From assembly GCA_027576995.1 (NCBI GenBank), contig JANBQC010000427.1, positions 1 to 24,626 on the forward strand: DNA of 24,626 bases, in the 5' to 3' direction. The notes beneath the pieces were generated by a model. That model was not told where the DNA came from, made no database searches, and saw only the letters and a list, made by a program, of their open reading frames with translations. Position 1 is the first letter of the stretch, and each line of letters begins with the position of its first letter. Of this stretch, positions 1 to 10,960 are shown piece after piece. Both the position numbers and the translations under genes were made by a program. The stretch is from Dimargaris cristalligena (taxonomy: Eukaryota > Kickxellomycota > Dimargaritomycetes > Dimargaritales > Dimargaritaceae).

Positions 1-1912
1 CTCTCAGCCAATATCATAACATCATCTCTTACCACTACTGTCAAAATCCAACTAAAAGGCAGCTTACCTTAAGGCAAGTCTTATATGCCCCAATGTATCT
101 ATTGGAAATATAGATTAAATGGTAAATGCAAGTGCCTTCAGATACAACTGAAAAGATTCAAAGAAGAGAGAAAGAACTGCAAGGGGCATAACTAGATGCC
201 CGTAGTTGGTTTTATTGTATTGGAAATAGCAGTAATAATGATAAAAATGTTGTTCCGAGTATAGGATGATATGATTATAGATAGAGAATAGTCCCGGGTA
301 TTAGGACGGACCAATCAGAGTAAAGGATTTGGAGGGGCGGGAGAAATGAATTTCCAACAGTATCTTTATATCCTATACTAGTATAATACCATATACAATA
401 TTTGAATTATATATAGTACCTGGTTCTAATAAGATAGTCATAGTGTTCCTTGCCATCATATCAGGCCTCTAAGATGACTCAACAAGTGTGGCAATTAGCT
501 ATTGGGATATTGCAATTAGTAGATCAGCCTTGCATCCCACTTTGGCAGTCTGGCCATTGGTTAAGCCAGGTCAAATTTCATACATTATCATACCTATCAA
601 TTCCCATAGTGGTAACTATTAATAAGATCCAGCCCACATTAGACCTTATAACTAAAAGGGCTATTACCTGGAAAGCAGTGTAATAAATCACCAATCACTG
701 CACTTACCTTAACAGTTATGAAATTATTATTGGAATAAAAATAAAGAAAGCTGCAAGAGTTGTATAAAATACACCTTATTATAAATTTAATAGGGTGACT
801 ATTAACTATAAAGCTAGTTGCAATAAAATAGTGTATATAGTGGGAGATTTTTCGGAGTAAAATATCAAAGAGGTAGTAATTGCCTTTCTAATAGGGAGAA
901 TGCCTGAGGGGCATCCAGTAATAGTAAATAGCAGCATCAGTTGGTGGAAGTTGGGATCCAGAAAATTCAGATGGGGATGGGAAAAGTCCTTGGATCAACA
1001 TGTGAATGTAAAAGATGGAGCCCAATGGTGCCAGCTGGAGGCAGGGAGAGATTACCTTGGTACAATAAGGTCAAGTAGGGGTAAGTTACACCAAAAGGCC
1101 TCAATTCAATTAGGTCAAAATAGCCCGTTTGACATGGGTAAAGAGATTACCCTACCTCTAGTTATGGTGTTTTTAATCATTCACACCATGCCTTCAGCTG
1201 ATTCTACGGAATAGCCAGTGTTTTAATGGGCACTTAATGGATAATATGCATAACATAGGAGGTCATAGGAAATGTTCCTGGGGGGGAGAGAGTAATGGAC
1301 AGGCCTGAAAACCTACTGTGCTATCAATTATTAGCATTCCTAACTTATATTTATGGATTATACAGATGTAGTATTTAAATTGTAGACACAGGAGCCAAAT
1401 GCAATATGTACCACTTCCTGTGCCTGAGGTCAGACTTACAGCTTACGAGCTCAACCACAAACAATACCCCCATTCAAGTGTTCGAAAATAACTGTGGATT
1501 TCTGGCGCAGCCTAAATACCAAAGTTTTAAAGATATTTTAATTGGCTCTATGGTTAGCGCGTGTCATCAACACAGCCTAGCATTAACTCAAAATGCGATT
1601 AGAATGGATGTCGAGTCATTGAGCAATTATCAGACTGAGCTTGCTCATCAATTATCTATCCTACTAAATTTGTTAAATTTATATGGTAAAATGCCCAGGT
1701 CAACATGTTGATACTCAAAGCGGATCAACTAAGATCGCAGCATAATACTCGACTGGCCAGTCTGAAAGCAAGCCTTATTTAAAACCATGATAATGAAAGA
1801 TGGTATTAAAAAATAAAAGATTCTGAGCAAACGCGGAAGGTATGAATTGGTTCACAGGCATTAGCTATCAGGAAAACTGAATTAGACACATTTTATCCCA
1901 ATTCCGTTGAAT
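1..1912. other. AT-rich gene-poor stretch
   Basis: No open reading frame here has recognisable protein content, plausible codon use or a convincing splice structure. The longest candidates (plus strand, about 450-683 and 900-1214) are short, AT-rich and low in complexity, and look like chance or decayed sequence. The only hint of an origin is a possible retroelement protease fragment near 1382-1711, listed separately. The right edge is the 3' flank of the secreted-protein gene on the minus strand. Confidence 0.6.
1382..1711 (+). pseudogene. Possible decayed retrotransposon protease fragment
   Basis: The plus strand reads V-D-T-G-A at 1382-1396, the shape of the active-site motif of retropepsin-type aspartic proteases of LTR retrotransposons (D-T/S-G-A). 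An open frame of about 100 residues follows, to the stop at 1711. Immediately upstream the frame is closed by a stop, so any larger gag-pol frame is broken. No zinc knuckle, reverse transcriptase or integrase motif was found nearby, and no LTR pair was recognised. The five-residue motif could arise by chance, so this is a weak call. The alternative is unrelated non-coding DNA. Confidence 0.2.
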
Positions 1913-3533
1913 TTAAACACTGCGCGTATCATCGCCGGACCCCGAACTCTGGGAGGAATCTTCGTCAGATTCCAGAATGAAGTTGTAGTCGGTTCCATCA
2001 TCTGACAGCGAATTCCCCACTACAGCAAATGAGGCGTCGTTCTCATCGGAATAGTCCACCTTTTCCAAGTCCCACATGATCTCGGCGCATGCCACCTGTT
2101 TGCCACCAACCACGAAATGGCCTTCTTCGGAGGCAACCTGGTTGGCGGGGCTAGAGCTTAGAGTACCCGATTCGGGCCACTCACGAGAGAGATAATTATG
2201 GGCCTTTAGCATTTGGCGATTGGCCAGGCATCCGAGGAAGTGGTTGCGGTGCTGGTCAAGAGTGACGCCGTACTTCTTGGCCAGTTTATCCCAACCGGCC
2301 AGCCCCAGGAAATATTTGATCTCCTGCTCGACCTCCAGCTTTTTGTTGAGGGGAATGTTGCTCTCGTACTTGGAGGCAGCCAAGACCAGGCCCAAACGAG
2401 CTTGATAAATGACCTGGTCAGCAATATCGCTAAATACGTCGGTGCTACCGGGAAGTAAGTCCTTTTGAAAATACGCCTTCACTTTCTCGAAGGGGGAGCG
2501 AGTGTAGAGATACCAGGTTATTTGGAGAAAAAGGGTATCGAATATTTGGGGAAAACTGTCCAACATGACAGGAATGGCAAAGTTTCGGTAGGCATTATCA
2601 ACATTAACCGCAATGATTTGGGCCATTTGAATATGTAGGGAGGAGCGGAGGAGCTTATGCAGAAGTTTGGATACTTCCCCAGCAGGCAACTTGCTGGCCA
2701 GAGTGAGAATCGGAAAATTGAGCCACAGACTACGGTCGGTGAGTTCCTTGACAAAAAGGTAGCCATATGAGTCAGAGTTTACTAGGAACGAAGTGGATAA
2801 TCCTTCAATCATCTTGGAACCCTGCAACTCCCCCGCATACATGGTGTTGAATGTGACCTTGAAGTTGGTCATGGTTTCCTGTTTGAAAAGATGGCCCCAG
2901 TAGGACGAAATTTCGTTGGATTCATCGTTGGTAGCATAATTGAGCTGCGTGCCCAGGTTATCAAAGTCGTTTTTTGATCTTTCGAATATTTCATTTATTT
3001 TTTTGGAAAGTTGGTCACTCACCTCTAAAACCTGGATTCGTTTAGTTTAGTGGAAGAATAGTAGCATGGACCAGGTATAAATGAGTATAGTTGTTAGCTA
3101 CTGTGAAATAAGCTAAAAGGGACTTGGTATCAGCAGCTCGGATCAAGTGGGGGGGGGGGTTACCCAATGGCGCCAGCACAAGCTAATCTGCATTTTTGGA
3201 AATAGTGTGATTGGATGGAGTCGTTAATGGTGGCCAAACAGAAGACCACGGATCAGGAGCAACCGTGGGGTAACTAAAACCCGCATTGCCCGCATTGATT
3301 ACGAAATGGAGCTAAATACTTACATGGGCGGCGTATTTTCCGCTTGTCGCCTTCCAGGCTGCCGTATCTGCCTGTATATATTCGTGAAAGGAATCTTTGT
3401 CGAGTGAAAATGCGACCATCCTCTGTAGCTCAGTAGGCAGTATTTCACTGGGAAAAATGGCGTGGGCTACCATACCCAGATGAGTACCCACAAAAGTGGT
3501 GGCCAGGGTAAAAAGAGACAAAGATAGCTTCAT
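1913..3533 (-). CDS. Secreted protein of unknown function
   Basis: Two exons on the minus strand: 3533-3324 and 3031-1913, joined by a 292-nt intron with a GTAAGT donor and a CCAG acceptor about 15 nt after an ACTAAAC branch-like site. The join is in phase 0 and gives about 442 aa. Residues 1-25 form a classical signal peptide: basic start (MKLS), hydrophobic core, and an A-H-A cleavage-type end near residue 25. The mature part begins IFPSEILPTELQ, is largely helical in appearance and has no motif I recognise. It has very few cysteines and ends in a Ser/Asp/Glu-rich acidic tail over the last 40 or so residues. A TATA-like box lies about 145 bp upstream of the start. The protein is probably secreted or vacuolar; its function is unknown. 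An acceptor 9 nt later (TTTTAGAG) would also stay in frame, so the exact acceptor is uncertain. Confidence 0.72.
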
Positions 3534-6533
3534 GGTTCCTTGATTAAAAGTAGGGTACGGGAAAGTGGTTAGGAAGAAAAGGACAATGGGTGGCTAAAGA
3601 AGGCGAGTATAGTCAAGTAGGTAAAGAACCGGCAGAGGCGAAACTTGCTATTTCAAGAGTGGGGGGACGTCTGTATATTTATAGCGTCGTTGATAGCACT
3701 CCCTTGACCCGTTATTCGATCTCTTATCGGGAATATCAAGTTTTAAACCAGCCTATCTCAGCTTGGTAGTGCAAAGGCGAGTGCTGACAGTTTAAAGCGG
3801 GAATCGTGAAAAATCCCTTGGCTGACCATTATTTTTGGAAAACGGACTTTCCCTGTAGCATTAGGCTAGTTAGGGGTGGTTGCTCAGCATGGATAGACAG
3901 TCCTTCCAAACCCCACCGTAGGCCAGTGGTCCCCAATTTAGAATTTCATATATATAGTTCCAGTGAAGTGAACGATTATTCACCAGCCACTGAATATATT
4001 AGATAAGACAATCCCTCTATAGTGAGCGAGGGAGCCCCTCTTTACACCTAGTGGGTTGAACGGGGGCCACAGTAAGTCATTGTCAAGTAATAGGCGGGTC
4101 TACAGGTAAAATTAACCCTGTTCTTTCCATTTCTTGGTGGTCTTCTTATTTTCCAGGTGTGTAACAAAGGGTCTTCTGTGAACCAGGCTGGTTATTGTCT
4201 ATAGAACACAAGGGAGAGTGCCTACACGAGAAAAGACAATCAAAGGGAAAGCACAGGCACCCGTCCTTGGGGAGCTTCTCTAACTTCCATTATAAAGGGT
4301 GGCTGAGGTTAAGGGTTACAGAAATATTACATATACTCTCTCTTGGTTTTAATAGTGCCCCCAACCAGACCCCTCATGTGACACAGTGGACCTGCCTGCC
4401 ACTACCTCCGGGTATTTCATTTAAATAATAAATAGATTTTAGAGAAAATAGAAGGTGGGTGTTTTAAAAAAATAGAAACCGGCCAATACATGGTACAGAA
4501 TATATGGCGGTTCTAATTACATGTTTGACCCAACCTCACCCATATCCCTTACCTGAGAGCAGATTATAATTGATATAGGAGAAGTTCATTTAGGCTGTAT
4601 AATGAAAAATCCATTGGATGAGGCCAATATTGCTGGTTAGAAGCTATTCTCCCACATATTCACCCATATATGTATTATGTAAAACCCTATACAGCTGGTT
4701 TGAATTTCACCCATATTAACTAAGCGGTATGGTCCGGTTAGTTTGACAATGTGTGCCCTTTTTACGGACACTTCGCCTCCCACAGTCCAGGATATACGCA
4801 TTAGTATACCACAACGGGAACCTCGTATAAATACTATATTACCCATGGGAACTGTTAAATGAGACAAATGCCATAGACCCAGTGAAAAGACAGCACTTGG
4901 AGCCAGCATAATACTTTTGCGCAACTTGAGATGGAGTTACTAAAGCCTGGTTGTGTTATGAGCTTGGTTTACAAGGGTGAAGTCCAACGCGGTTATATAT
5001 GACCTGGGGTAAAGGGTCAAATGCGACATTGGCGTGATTCATGGCTTGTAACCAGTAAAAATAAATCGTCACCCCAAACAGGGTTTTCGTTATACCGTAA
5101 AGCCAAACCTCTCCCATACCAACAGGAAATGCTATGGCAAGATACCTGTCTCTTCAAAAATACCAAAGGTTGGGGAATCTGGCGGAAAAGAACATATGGA
5201 GAACCTTTGGCCGTGGGGACGTAAGTGGTTATAAATACAGGAGACTATTGAAAACCGGAAGCAATGCGGCTGGTAGAGTAAGGGACAGGAAAGTATCCAA
5301 ATTACAAACTAGGGGTAAAAAATTATGATAAAAATGGAGTATAGTGACCCAGAGCTACGAATAATAACTATCTCATAAATGCAATAACCGTGATAATGAC
5401 TGACAGATAACCCATAATCGCAAACTAAACTATGGCTTGAACTCGGCGATGATAAGCGATGGGTGGAGAGAACATGGGCTGCTCGGGCTTGGTCCTAGCC
5501 TGAGAAATCACTACACCCAGACCCATTGCAACTATAGATTTCCTAAATCCATGTACCAAGTAGCAATACAGTTGGCACAGCAGCGTTTTATTCGACCATC
5601 CCCTCAAAGCCAATAGTCGGCAGCCGGCCAAATTAAATAACCGAGCCCATCGAACTTGCTGTAAAATCTGTTATACCGGGTTGCGCAGAGCGTCAATGTA
5701 TGTAGGTATACTTTGCAATGGATGTCGACGGCTACGAATCCGGACTTTCGAACCCCGACAACAACGGGGTAGCTTTTTAAAATAGGAGAGGTGGTGGGCA
5801 TTTCTTGCCAGTTTACCAAATGATTGAATTATAGATTCATAAAAGGCGAGGTAGCTTGGCCTACCAGAGACGGACGGCATCCTTGAGCTAGACATTGCAG
5901 ATTTCAATATGACCAAATAGTCGATAAGCTGCGATAAATGGAAACATGTAAAAAAGGAAGGGACTACCTGTTACTAAGGGGGACGGCAGGAAAAAATACT
6001 ACAATGTCACTATACAATACATTGCTACAGGCTGTGCCTGGCGGGTATAATATAAAGATGACTGGTCAGCCTTACTGGATTAACAATTATTGTTCAAACT
6101 AGGGCTTATCTGTAGTTGAGAATTTAATGGTAATATAAGCGATGAATTATAAGAAGCGAAATGACCCCTCCTCAGAAATTATCTCATTCACTCATCCACT
6201 CTCTCATAATGGTCAGAAACGATTTCGTAGTCATTTTTATTAATGATAGTCAGATAGAAAGCCAAAGAGATGTTGTACACAAAGTGAGCATAGCCATGGT
6301 ATAAATGGGCCATGTAAAGTGGGGATATTGGTTGAACAGGATATCTGATAGGTTGGCTAAATTCAGTCACGCGCGTGACCTAAGACCAGAATGATAGTCC
6401 TTGCCACTGCTGGGAAATTGGGTACTTTGAACAAGAATCGAGTGATTTGAAAAAAAAAAAAAACAACAGCGATATGATAGTGGAGAAGTAGTAGAGCACC
6501 TTATCCGTAATATGACCTGGACATGAATGAATA
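3534..6533. other. Three-kilobase stretch without a supportable gene
   Basis: Apart from the TATA-like site near 3680, this stretch holds only short, AT-rich, unrelated open frames on both strands (for example minus 4637-4924 and minus 5604-5916). None has domain content or a splice partner I trust. A donor-like sequence near 4105 and a pyrimidine-rich acceptor-like sequence near 4155 on the plus strand were considered, but no coding exons flank them. A run of 14 A at 6450-6463 lies just 3' of the bromodomain gene's stop. No tRNA-like B box with a proper stem was found. Decayed repeats are possible. Confidence 0.55.
3676..3683 (-). promoter_or_regulatory. TATA-like box of the secreted-protein gene
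   Basis: On the minus strand this reads TATAAATA, about 143 bp upstream of the start codon at 3533 of the signal-peptide-bearing gene. It is the only good TATA match in that promoter. Use by the transcription machinery is inferred. Confidence 0.45.
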
Positions 6534-9033
6534 TTAGTGGGACGGTAGGGTAGGTCGAGACGAGAATGCTTCACTAGTCTTAAAGTTGCCAATGATATCC
6601 TCTGCTGCATACAGCATTTCCAGCGTCATTTGGTACACCTCCGAGTCTTCGCTGTTATACATGAGCGCATTCTGGAGCATCAGTAGAATGTCGCGGTGAA
6701 ATTCGTCGGTGGTCGTGATTTTCTAAATTGGGAGAATATGTTAAACAGCAGGGTAAAATTGGCGGGAAAAAATGGTTAGAGAAAGGCGTAGCATCGGGAA
6801 ATAGTCGCCTGAGAATGGGCGTATACCACACTGGCGGAGAGGCAAAGAAGCTACGGGCGAGGAACTTACATCGTCCCGAATGCGCAAGCGGATGGTCTTC
6901 AAATCAATGGGTCGCTTAATTATATCGTAGTAACCGGGCGCGTCCTGAGCCTTGATTGGAATGGTGAACAGGCTGGCGGAACGGTGGTTGGCAATATCCT
7001 GCCAAATCATGAAAATCAGCTTCTTCCAGTTTTTGAGCTTCTTGTCCCCACGCTGTTCGGTGGCATAGTCGCCGTCTTCGGGAATATCTGCTTCGTCGGC
7101 GGACTCGATCCCCTCCGTCTGACCCGGCGGCTTAGCATCCATGGTAAAATCGGCCGTTTCGGAAGGGGTTTCCTCCAGAAAGGAAGGGGACGTTGGTTCG
7201 GGCTTAACATCGGACTCATGGGCTGGGGATCCGGCGCCCGATTGCGATTCTTCAGCCAAAATGGGAGTTTCTTCTACCAGTGATACGGGCGTTTCCTCAA
7301 TGATTCGGGCATTAGAATCGGACACATCAGTAGGGCTAGTTTCATCCTGGATTGACTGATTGACAGGGCCGCTATCACTGGAGGCGGGCGTATCAGGCTG
7401 CATTGCAGGTGTACCATCGTGGGTGCTGTTCGCTGACCCGTAGCACTCCTCATCTTCGGGTTCGCTTTCTGATTTAACCGACGGGTTATCCACTGAAATC
7501 GATTCTTCGAGATCCTCTTGGAGGTTCTTCATATCCTCGGGGTTGTTCGAAGGCGAACTGGTTGAGGACCGGTCCGAAGCTGATTCGACAGGAGGGGGTG
7601 GGGGAGAGTGGGCCGCAGGGGACGATGGGCTAGTGTCCTCTCGGTCCACATCAGACTGATCCTCCACTGACACCGATTCGGCCAGGGTTGGCTGGACCTC
7701 GGGCTCATCAATGTCCATGGCATCTAGATTATGGGGTTCTGTCGAATTAGTCGGGTGTTCATTTTGCGAAGGTTTTATAGGTTCGATGGCAGTGTCGGAT
7801 ACCGATGGCTCTAGTTATAAGAAATTGTTCACATGGTAGTTTCGGCAATATTTTATGGACGGGGTCGGAACAGGGAGAAGCACAGTCTAGGATATTCTAG
7901 TTAAGTCACGAATAGTCAACATGGCACCAGGACAGCCCATTTCCTATACATGCCACTATAATATATAGGCAAGCCTAGACAAAACCAATTCGTCCTATAG
8001 GTCAACTTACGTGATATAGTGTCTGGAAATACCTCGTGGATTAGCTTGCGTTTGGTCTGCCGGTCAACAATTTCGGTGATTTTCCGTTTCAGCTGGCTCA
8101 CTTCGAATTGGCTATTATTGATGGAGTCTAGGTCGGAGACTAGGCGCCTGATTTGAGTGGGGGAGTAGAAGGGGGATTGAAGTAAGAACCAATACTTAAG
8201 TATATATTGAATGATGTCCGGTTTGACTGTCTCTGTCGAAGAATAAAGCCGATGGGCCCGAAATTGCGGGTTCTAACTAACCCACTTACTTGAATTCATC
8301 GCGGTTTTCCTGCGCCTGGCGCTCTAATTCTTCAATGTACTTCTTTCGGATAATGGCTGCTAATTTTTCGGTGACTGAGAGGGTTTAAAAAGAGATGCCA
8401 ACCATTTAAATTCGGAATTTAGTAAACCTGGGTATGGCTTCCAACCAGTATTCTCCTGCGAATTCAAATATTCGAAGCGGCATCATGGACCAAGTGAGTC
8501 AATACCGTAGCATCAGCTGTACTGGACCAAAACCTGGTTGACAATGGGGAAATAGTGGCAATCCTTACCCGAAACCCCTTCACCTAATTCTTTTCTGTTA
8601 ACGCACGAGTCGGTTGGAAGTCAGATATAGTATAGTTAAGCAGTGTTTAAGCATTAGTACCAGAATCGGTGTTTTGTTAGAATGGGGGGCATTGGGAGAG
8701 CAGAGCTCTATAAGAGCAGCCGGCATTCTGGGGAGTAAGGAGCCAGGGACGTAGTAACCCAACAAAGCAACAATAGACTTACAATGCATCCGCGTATTCG
8801 GCTACCAAGGATTCATAGCGTTGTTGGCATTGGCCGGGGGATAGATTAGTATCCATGAGACACTTAACGAACTTGGCGTCGTTTGCGATCCTGCGCTGGG
8901 ACGAATGGGTGATGTTAACTAGGGCCTCTGCAGTAGCTTGGGCGACCTGTTTCCAGCCATTAAGGCCATGTCGAAGGGTGGCATAGAGAAGCAGAAGTGA
9001 AATGCGGGTGGTGTAAAAACCGGGCTGAGTCAT
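6534..9033 (-). CDS. BRD8-like bromodomain protein, NuA4/TIP60 subunit
   Basis: Six exons on the minus strand: 9033-8783, 8594-8569, 8374-8290, 8147-8011, 7810-6870 and 6722-6534. All junctions keep frame, giving 542 aa. Residues about 6-80 resemble the N-terminal SANT-like part of BRD8 (a GWKQVAQA segment, then the RYESL motif). Residues 80-165 form a charged helical region with likely coiled coil (KLAAIIRKKYIEELERQAQ). Residues 168-420 are an acidic, Ser/Pro/Glu-rich linker. The C-terminal bromodomain spans about 426-530, with APGYYDIIKRPIDL as the ZA loop and MYNSED carrying the acetyl-lysine-binding Asn at about 503. In animals BRD8 belongs to the TIP60 histone acetyltransferase complex, and fission yeast NuA4 has a comparable subunit, Bdc1. 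A nuclear role binding acetylated histones is therefore inferred. It has one bromodomain; some animal isoforms have two. The N-terminal start is the first ATG before the SANT-like block. Confidence 0.87.
8569..8594 (-). other. 26-nt microexon of the BRD8-like gene
   Basis: Exon 1 ends with two leftover bases (TT before GTAAGT at 8782). The next obvious exon at 8374 needs one base carried in, so a direct join breaks the frame. An AACAG acceptor at 8597-8595 and a GTAAGG donor from 8568 bracket exactly 26 nt, which restores phase and adds about nine residues (KELGEGVS plus junction residues). This gives a continuous helix-like sequence into EKLAAIIRKKYIEEL. Confidence 0.75.
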
Positions 9034-9218
9034 GGGGAAAAGCCGCTAGGGTGGATGGAGAGGTCTAGGGACTCTTGGGTTTTGGAGCGTAATCAAGGAA
9101 TCAAATGGGCTGGAAAATGTCAATGGGAGGTGGATTTCTAGATAGATGGTTGACAGGTAATAAACAAACAAAGCTGGCGAAGAATATAAAATGAGCCGAA
9201 TTCAAGACCAGGAAACAA

Positions 9219-9572
9219 TCAACCAGGACAAAGGGGAGCTCGCAAATTGGCTAATGAGATGTGGCGGAGTGACTTTGACTTGAGTGCACAAGACCAACAC
9301 AAGAAGCACCTGGTGCCATCCCTACTCAACCGGTCAAATGACATAAAGGAAATAATGACTAAGCTACACTTGTCACTCTGATCAAGATATGGTGCGTTTT
9401 GTGCAGCAATGATATAAACACTCTTCACTGAAGGCGCTGGAGTAGCCCCAGTTTCCATATAGTGGCCAGGAAATATTAGCATTACAGTAGAGCGTTAGTA
9501 GTGTGGTCAAAAAGAGAGTCACTATGATAAGAAAAACTAACCCTCCGTTATTAATCGCATCACACTGGCCAT
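9219..9572 (-). CDS. Possible small two-exon gene, unrecognised
   Basis: On the minus strand a TATATAAA box (9675-9668) is followed about 95 nt later by an ATG at 9572 in a strong context (AAAAAATGG). The first frame runs MASVMRLITEG and stops at 9537. A GTTAGT donor-like site at 9541, a perfect TACTAAC branch site at 9500-9494 and an AG at 9438-9437 would splice in frame to an open frame ending at 9219, giving about 82 aa. The product matches no family I know. Branch-to-acceptor spacing (about 57 nt) is longer than in the confident introns here, and the donor is not the usual GTAAGT. It could instead be a short upstream reading frame or chance. Confidence 0.2.
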
Positions 9573-9667
9573 TTTTTAGAAGCGGGGATTGTCAAGAGAG
9601 ATCGTCTTTTCGTTGGCAGTGGCAGGGCCGGTTTATTGGTAATATCCAGAAATAGTTAATCGAGGGG

Positions 9668-9675
9668 TTTATATA
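9668..9675 (-). promoter_or_regulatory. TATA-like box (TATATAAA)
   Basis: The minus strand reads TATATAAA here, about 95 nt upstream of an ATG in a strong context at 9572. It may serve the possible small gene or a longer transcript reaching the bromodomain gene. The assignment is inferred from position only. Confidence 0.3.
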
Positions 9676-10186
9676 TTGAGATACAGCAGGGTGAATGGGG
9701 AAAACAGTGAAGATGTAGTACACTATAGAGAGAGGGAAAGGGTAAAGAGAGAAATTCAACAGACATACGAAATACATAGAATAATGTGTAAACAGGGCGT
9801 GAAAACAACACCAAAATCGTCGCCAAGCGGCTGAAGCGTAAATCCCGTTAAATTGAACTACATTGAGGCTGGCAGGGGACGAACCATATCGACCGCATAA
9901 TAAGCATAGATGGGGGGAGTCTACTCAACGCCAGTCTGGTCAGAATGGCCGATCCACCCGCCCCCACTCCCCGCGGAGACAGGGTAGGTGCGGGAAGAGG
10001 AGCTCATTGTAATAATAATTAACCGCCGGGCAGGTTGATGCGGGTCCAGGGGAGCAGGTGGTAAGATTGGGAATGTGGGCATCGTCAGGGAAACGAGAGG
10101 GGGAGAGGGGTCACAGACAATCTATTCAATTCGGGGATTACGATAAGGGAGGGAGACTATTATGAGATGCCCTTGGTGAGGACAGA

Positions 10187-10699
10187 CTAGCAGCCGAAGG
10201 TATTTTCACCCGAGTAGGTGATGTAAAGGAACCCGTCGTCGTCCTTGTACTCCTCGTAGATGGAGGACATGAGAGCAGCAGTAGGGGGCAGCACCTCATT
10301 AACGAAGATGAAGATGGCCTTCTCGGGGCTCAGCTTGATACGCTTGCGGATAACATACACAAACTGGCCCACGGTTAGGTCAGCGGGGACCAGGTACTTC
10401 TTCTTATCGATAGTAGGAATGTCGCTTTTCTCGACCTTTTCGCAAATAACGGGGATACGGTCGGGGTACTTGGTTCGGATACGGTCGGCTTCGGCCTTGC
10501 GCTTCTCTGTAGAGTAGAAGGGAGGTTGGAAAGATGGAATGTACATATGGAGCCGAAGGTCCTTTAATGAGAGGGGGTATTGGTTAGTGAAAGAGCCATT
10601 ATAAGCAGGTGCATTCTATAAAAGGGACGCCAGTATAGAACTACTAGTAGAGTGGCTGGACATACCAAAGAGATGTTCATCCTTAAACTTGGAACGCAT
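10187..10699 (-). CDS. ATG8: Autophagy ubiquitin-like protein Atg8
   Basis: Two exons on the minus strand, 10699-10666 and 10506-10187, separated by a 159-nt intron (GTATGT donor, CTACAG acceptor) and joined through a split Glu codon. This gives 117 aa, the same length as yeast Atg8. The protein is nearly invariant for the family: [18 protein letters not shown] at the N-terminus, then [39 protein letters not shown] and [14 protein letters not shown] at the C-terminus. It ends F-G-C, so Atg4 would need to remove only the final Cys to expose Gly116. Gly116 is then joined to phosphatidylethanolamine by Atg7, Atg3 and the Atg12-Atg5-Atg16 complex on the phagophore membrane. The 5' flank carries a long pyrimidine-rich tract on the coding strand. 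It is divergent from the Ssk1-like gene. Confidence 0.97.
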
Positions 10700-10704
10700 G
10701 GTGA

Positions 10705-10960
10705 CAGGCTGCGTGGGAGAAGGAGAAAGAGGTTAGATAGGTAAGAGGAGAGGGAAGGGAGGGGGAGGTATAGGATATATAAGAAGGAGGGAATGGGCAA
10801 GTAAGAAATAAAAGGAGGAAGAAGCAAAGAATGGAGAAGTATGCAGTATAGGCAATGGTAAAGAGAAGGAAAGAGTGTGGAAGGAGGTATGTGCCGTGCC
10901 AAGAACCCTTCGTTGTATGCGATAGTAATAGGATGACCAAGCCAGAGGGAGAGAGAGAGA
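10705..10960 (-). promoter_or_regulatory. Pyrimidine-rich tract upstream of ATG8
   Basis: Immediately upstream of the ATG8 start, the coding strand is strongly C/T-rich for roughly 250 bases (A/G-rich on the plus strand, with GGGAGG, GAGAGA and GGAAGG runs). Such tracts are common in promoters of highly expressed fungal genes. No TATA box was seen close to the start. The regulatory role is inferred from position and composition. Confidence 0.4.

Larger units (their letters stand above)
9034..10186. other. Intergenic region between BRD8-like gene and ATG8
   Basis: This holds the upstream flank of the bromodomain gene and the 3' flank of ATG8. The only structured element is a TATA-ATG arrangement on the minus strand near 9675-9537, listed separately as a possible small gene. 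The rest (about 9780-10186) is mixed-composition sequence with no open frame of interest; it is probably ATG8 3' untranslated sequence and spacer. Confidence 0.5.

Noticed and set aside
4095..4160. Donor-like and acceptor-like sites on the plus strand
   Set aside because: A pyrimidine-rich tract with CAG is present, but neither side has a coding exon with recognisable content, so no gene model is supported.
4637..4924. Minus-strand frame with a GPYRLV motif suggesting a retroelement integrase tail
   Set aside because: Only a few residues resemble the integrase C-terminal region; there is no HHCC zinc finger, DDE core or neighbouring pol sequence.
5700..5780. Possible tRNA on the minus strand (GGTTCGAAA near 5748)
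   Set aside because: The T-arm-like sequence lacks a proper stem (the closing G-C pair is broken), and no A box or cloverleaf could be fitted upstream.
6984..7359. Plus-strand open frames opposite the bromodomain gene
   Set aside because: They are antisense to the acidic linker of the BRD8-like protein, are low in complexity, and have no plausible start or splice context.
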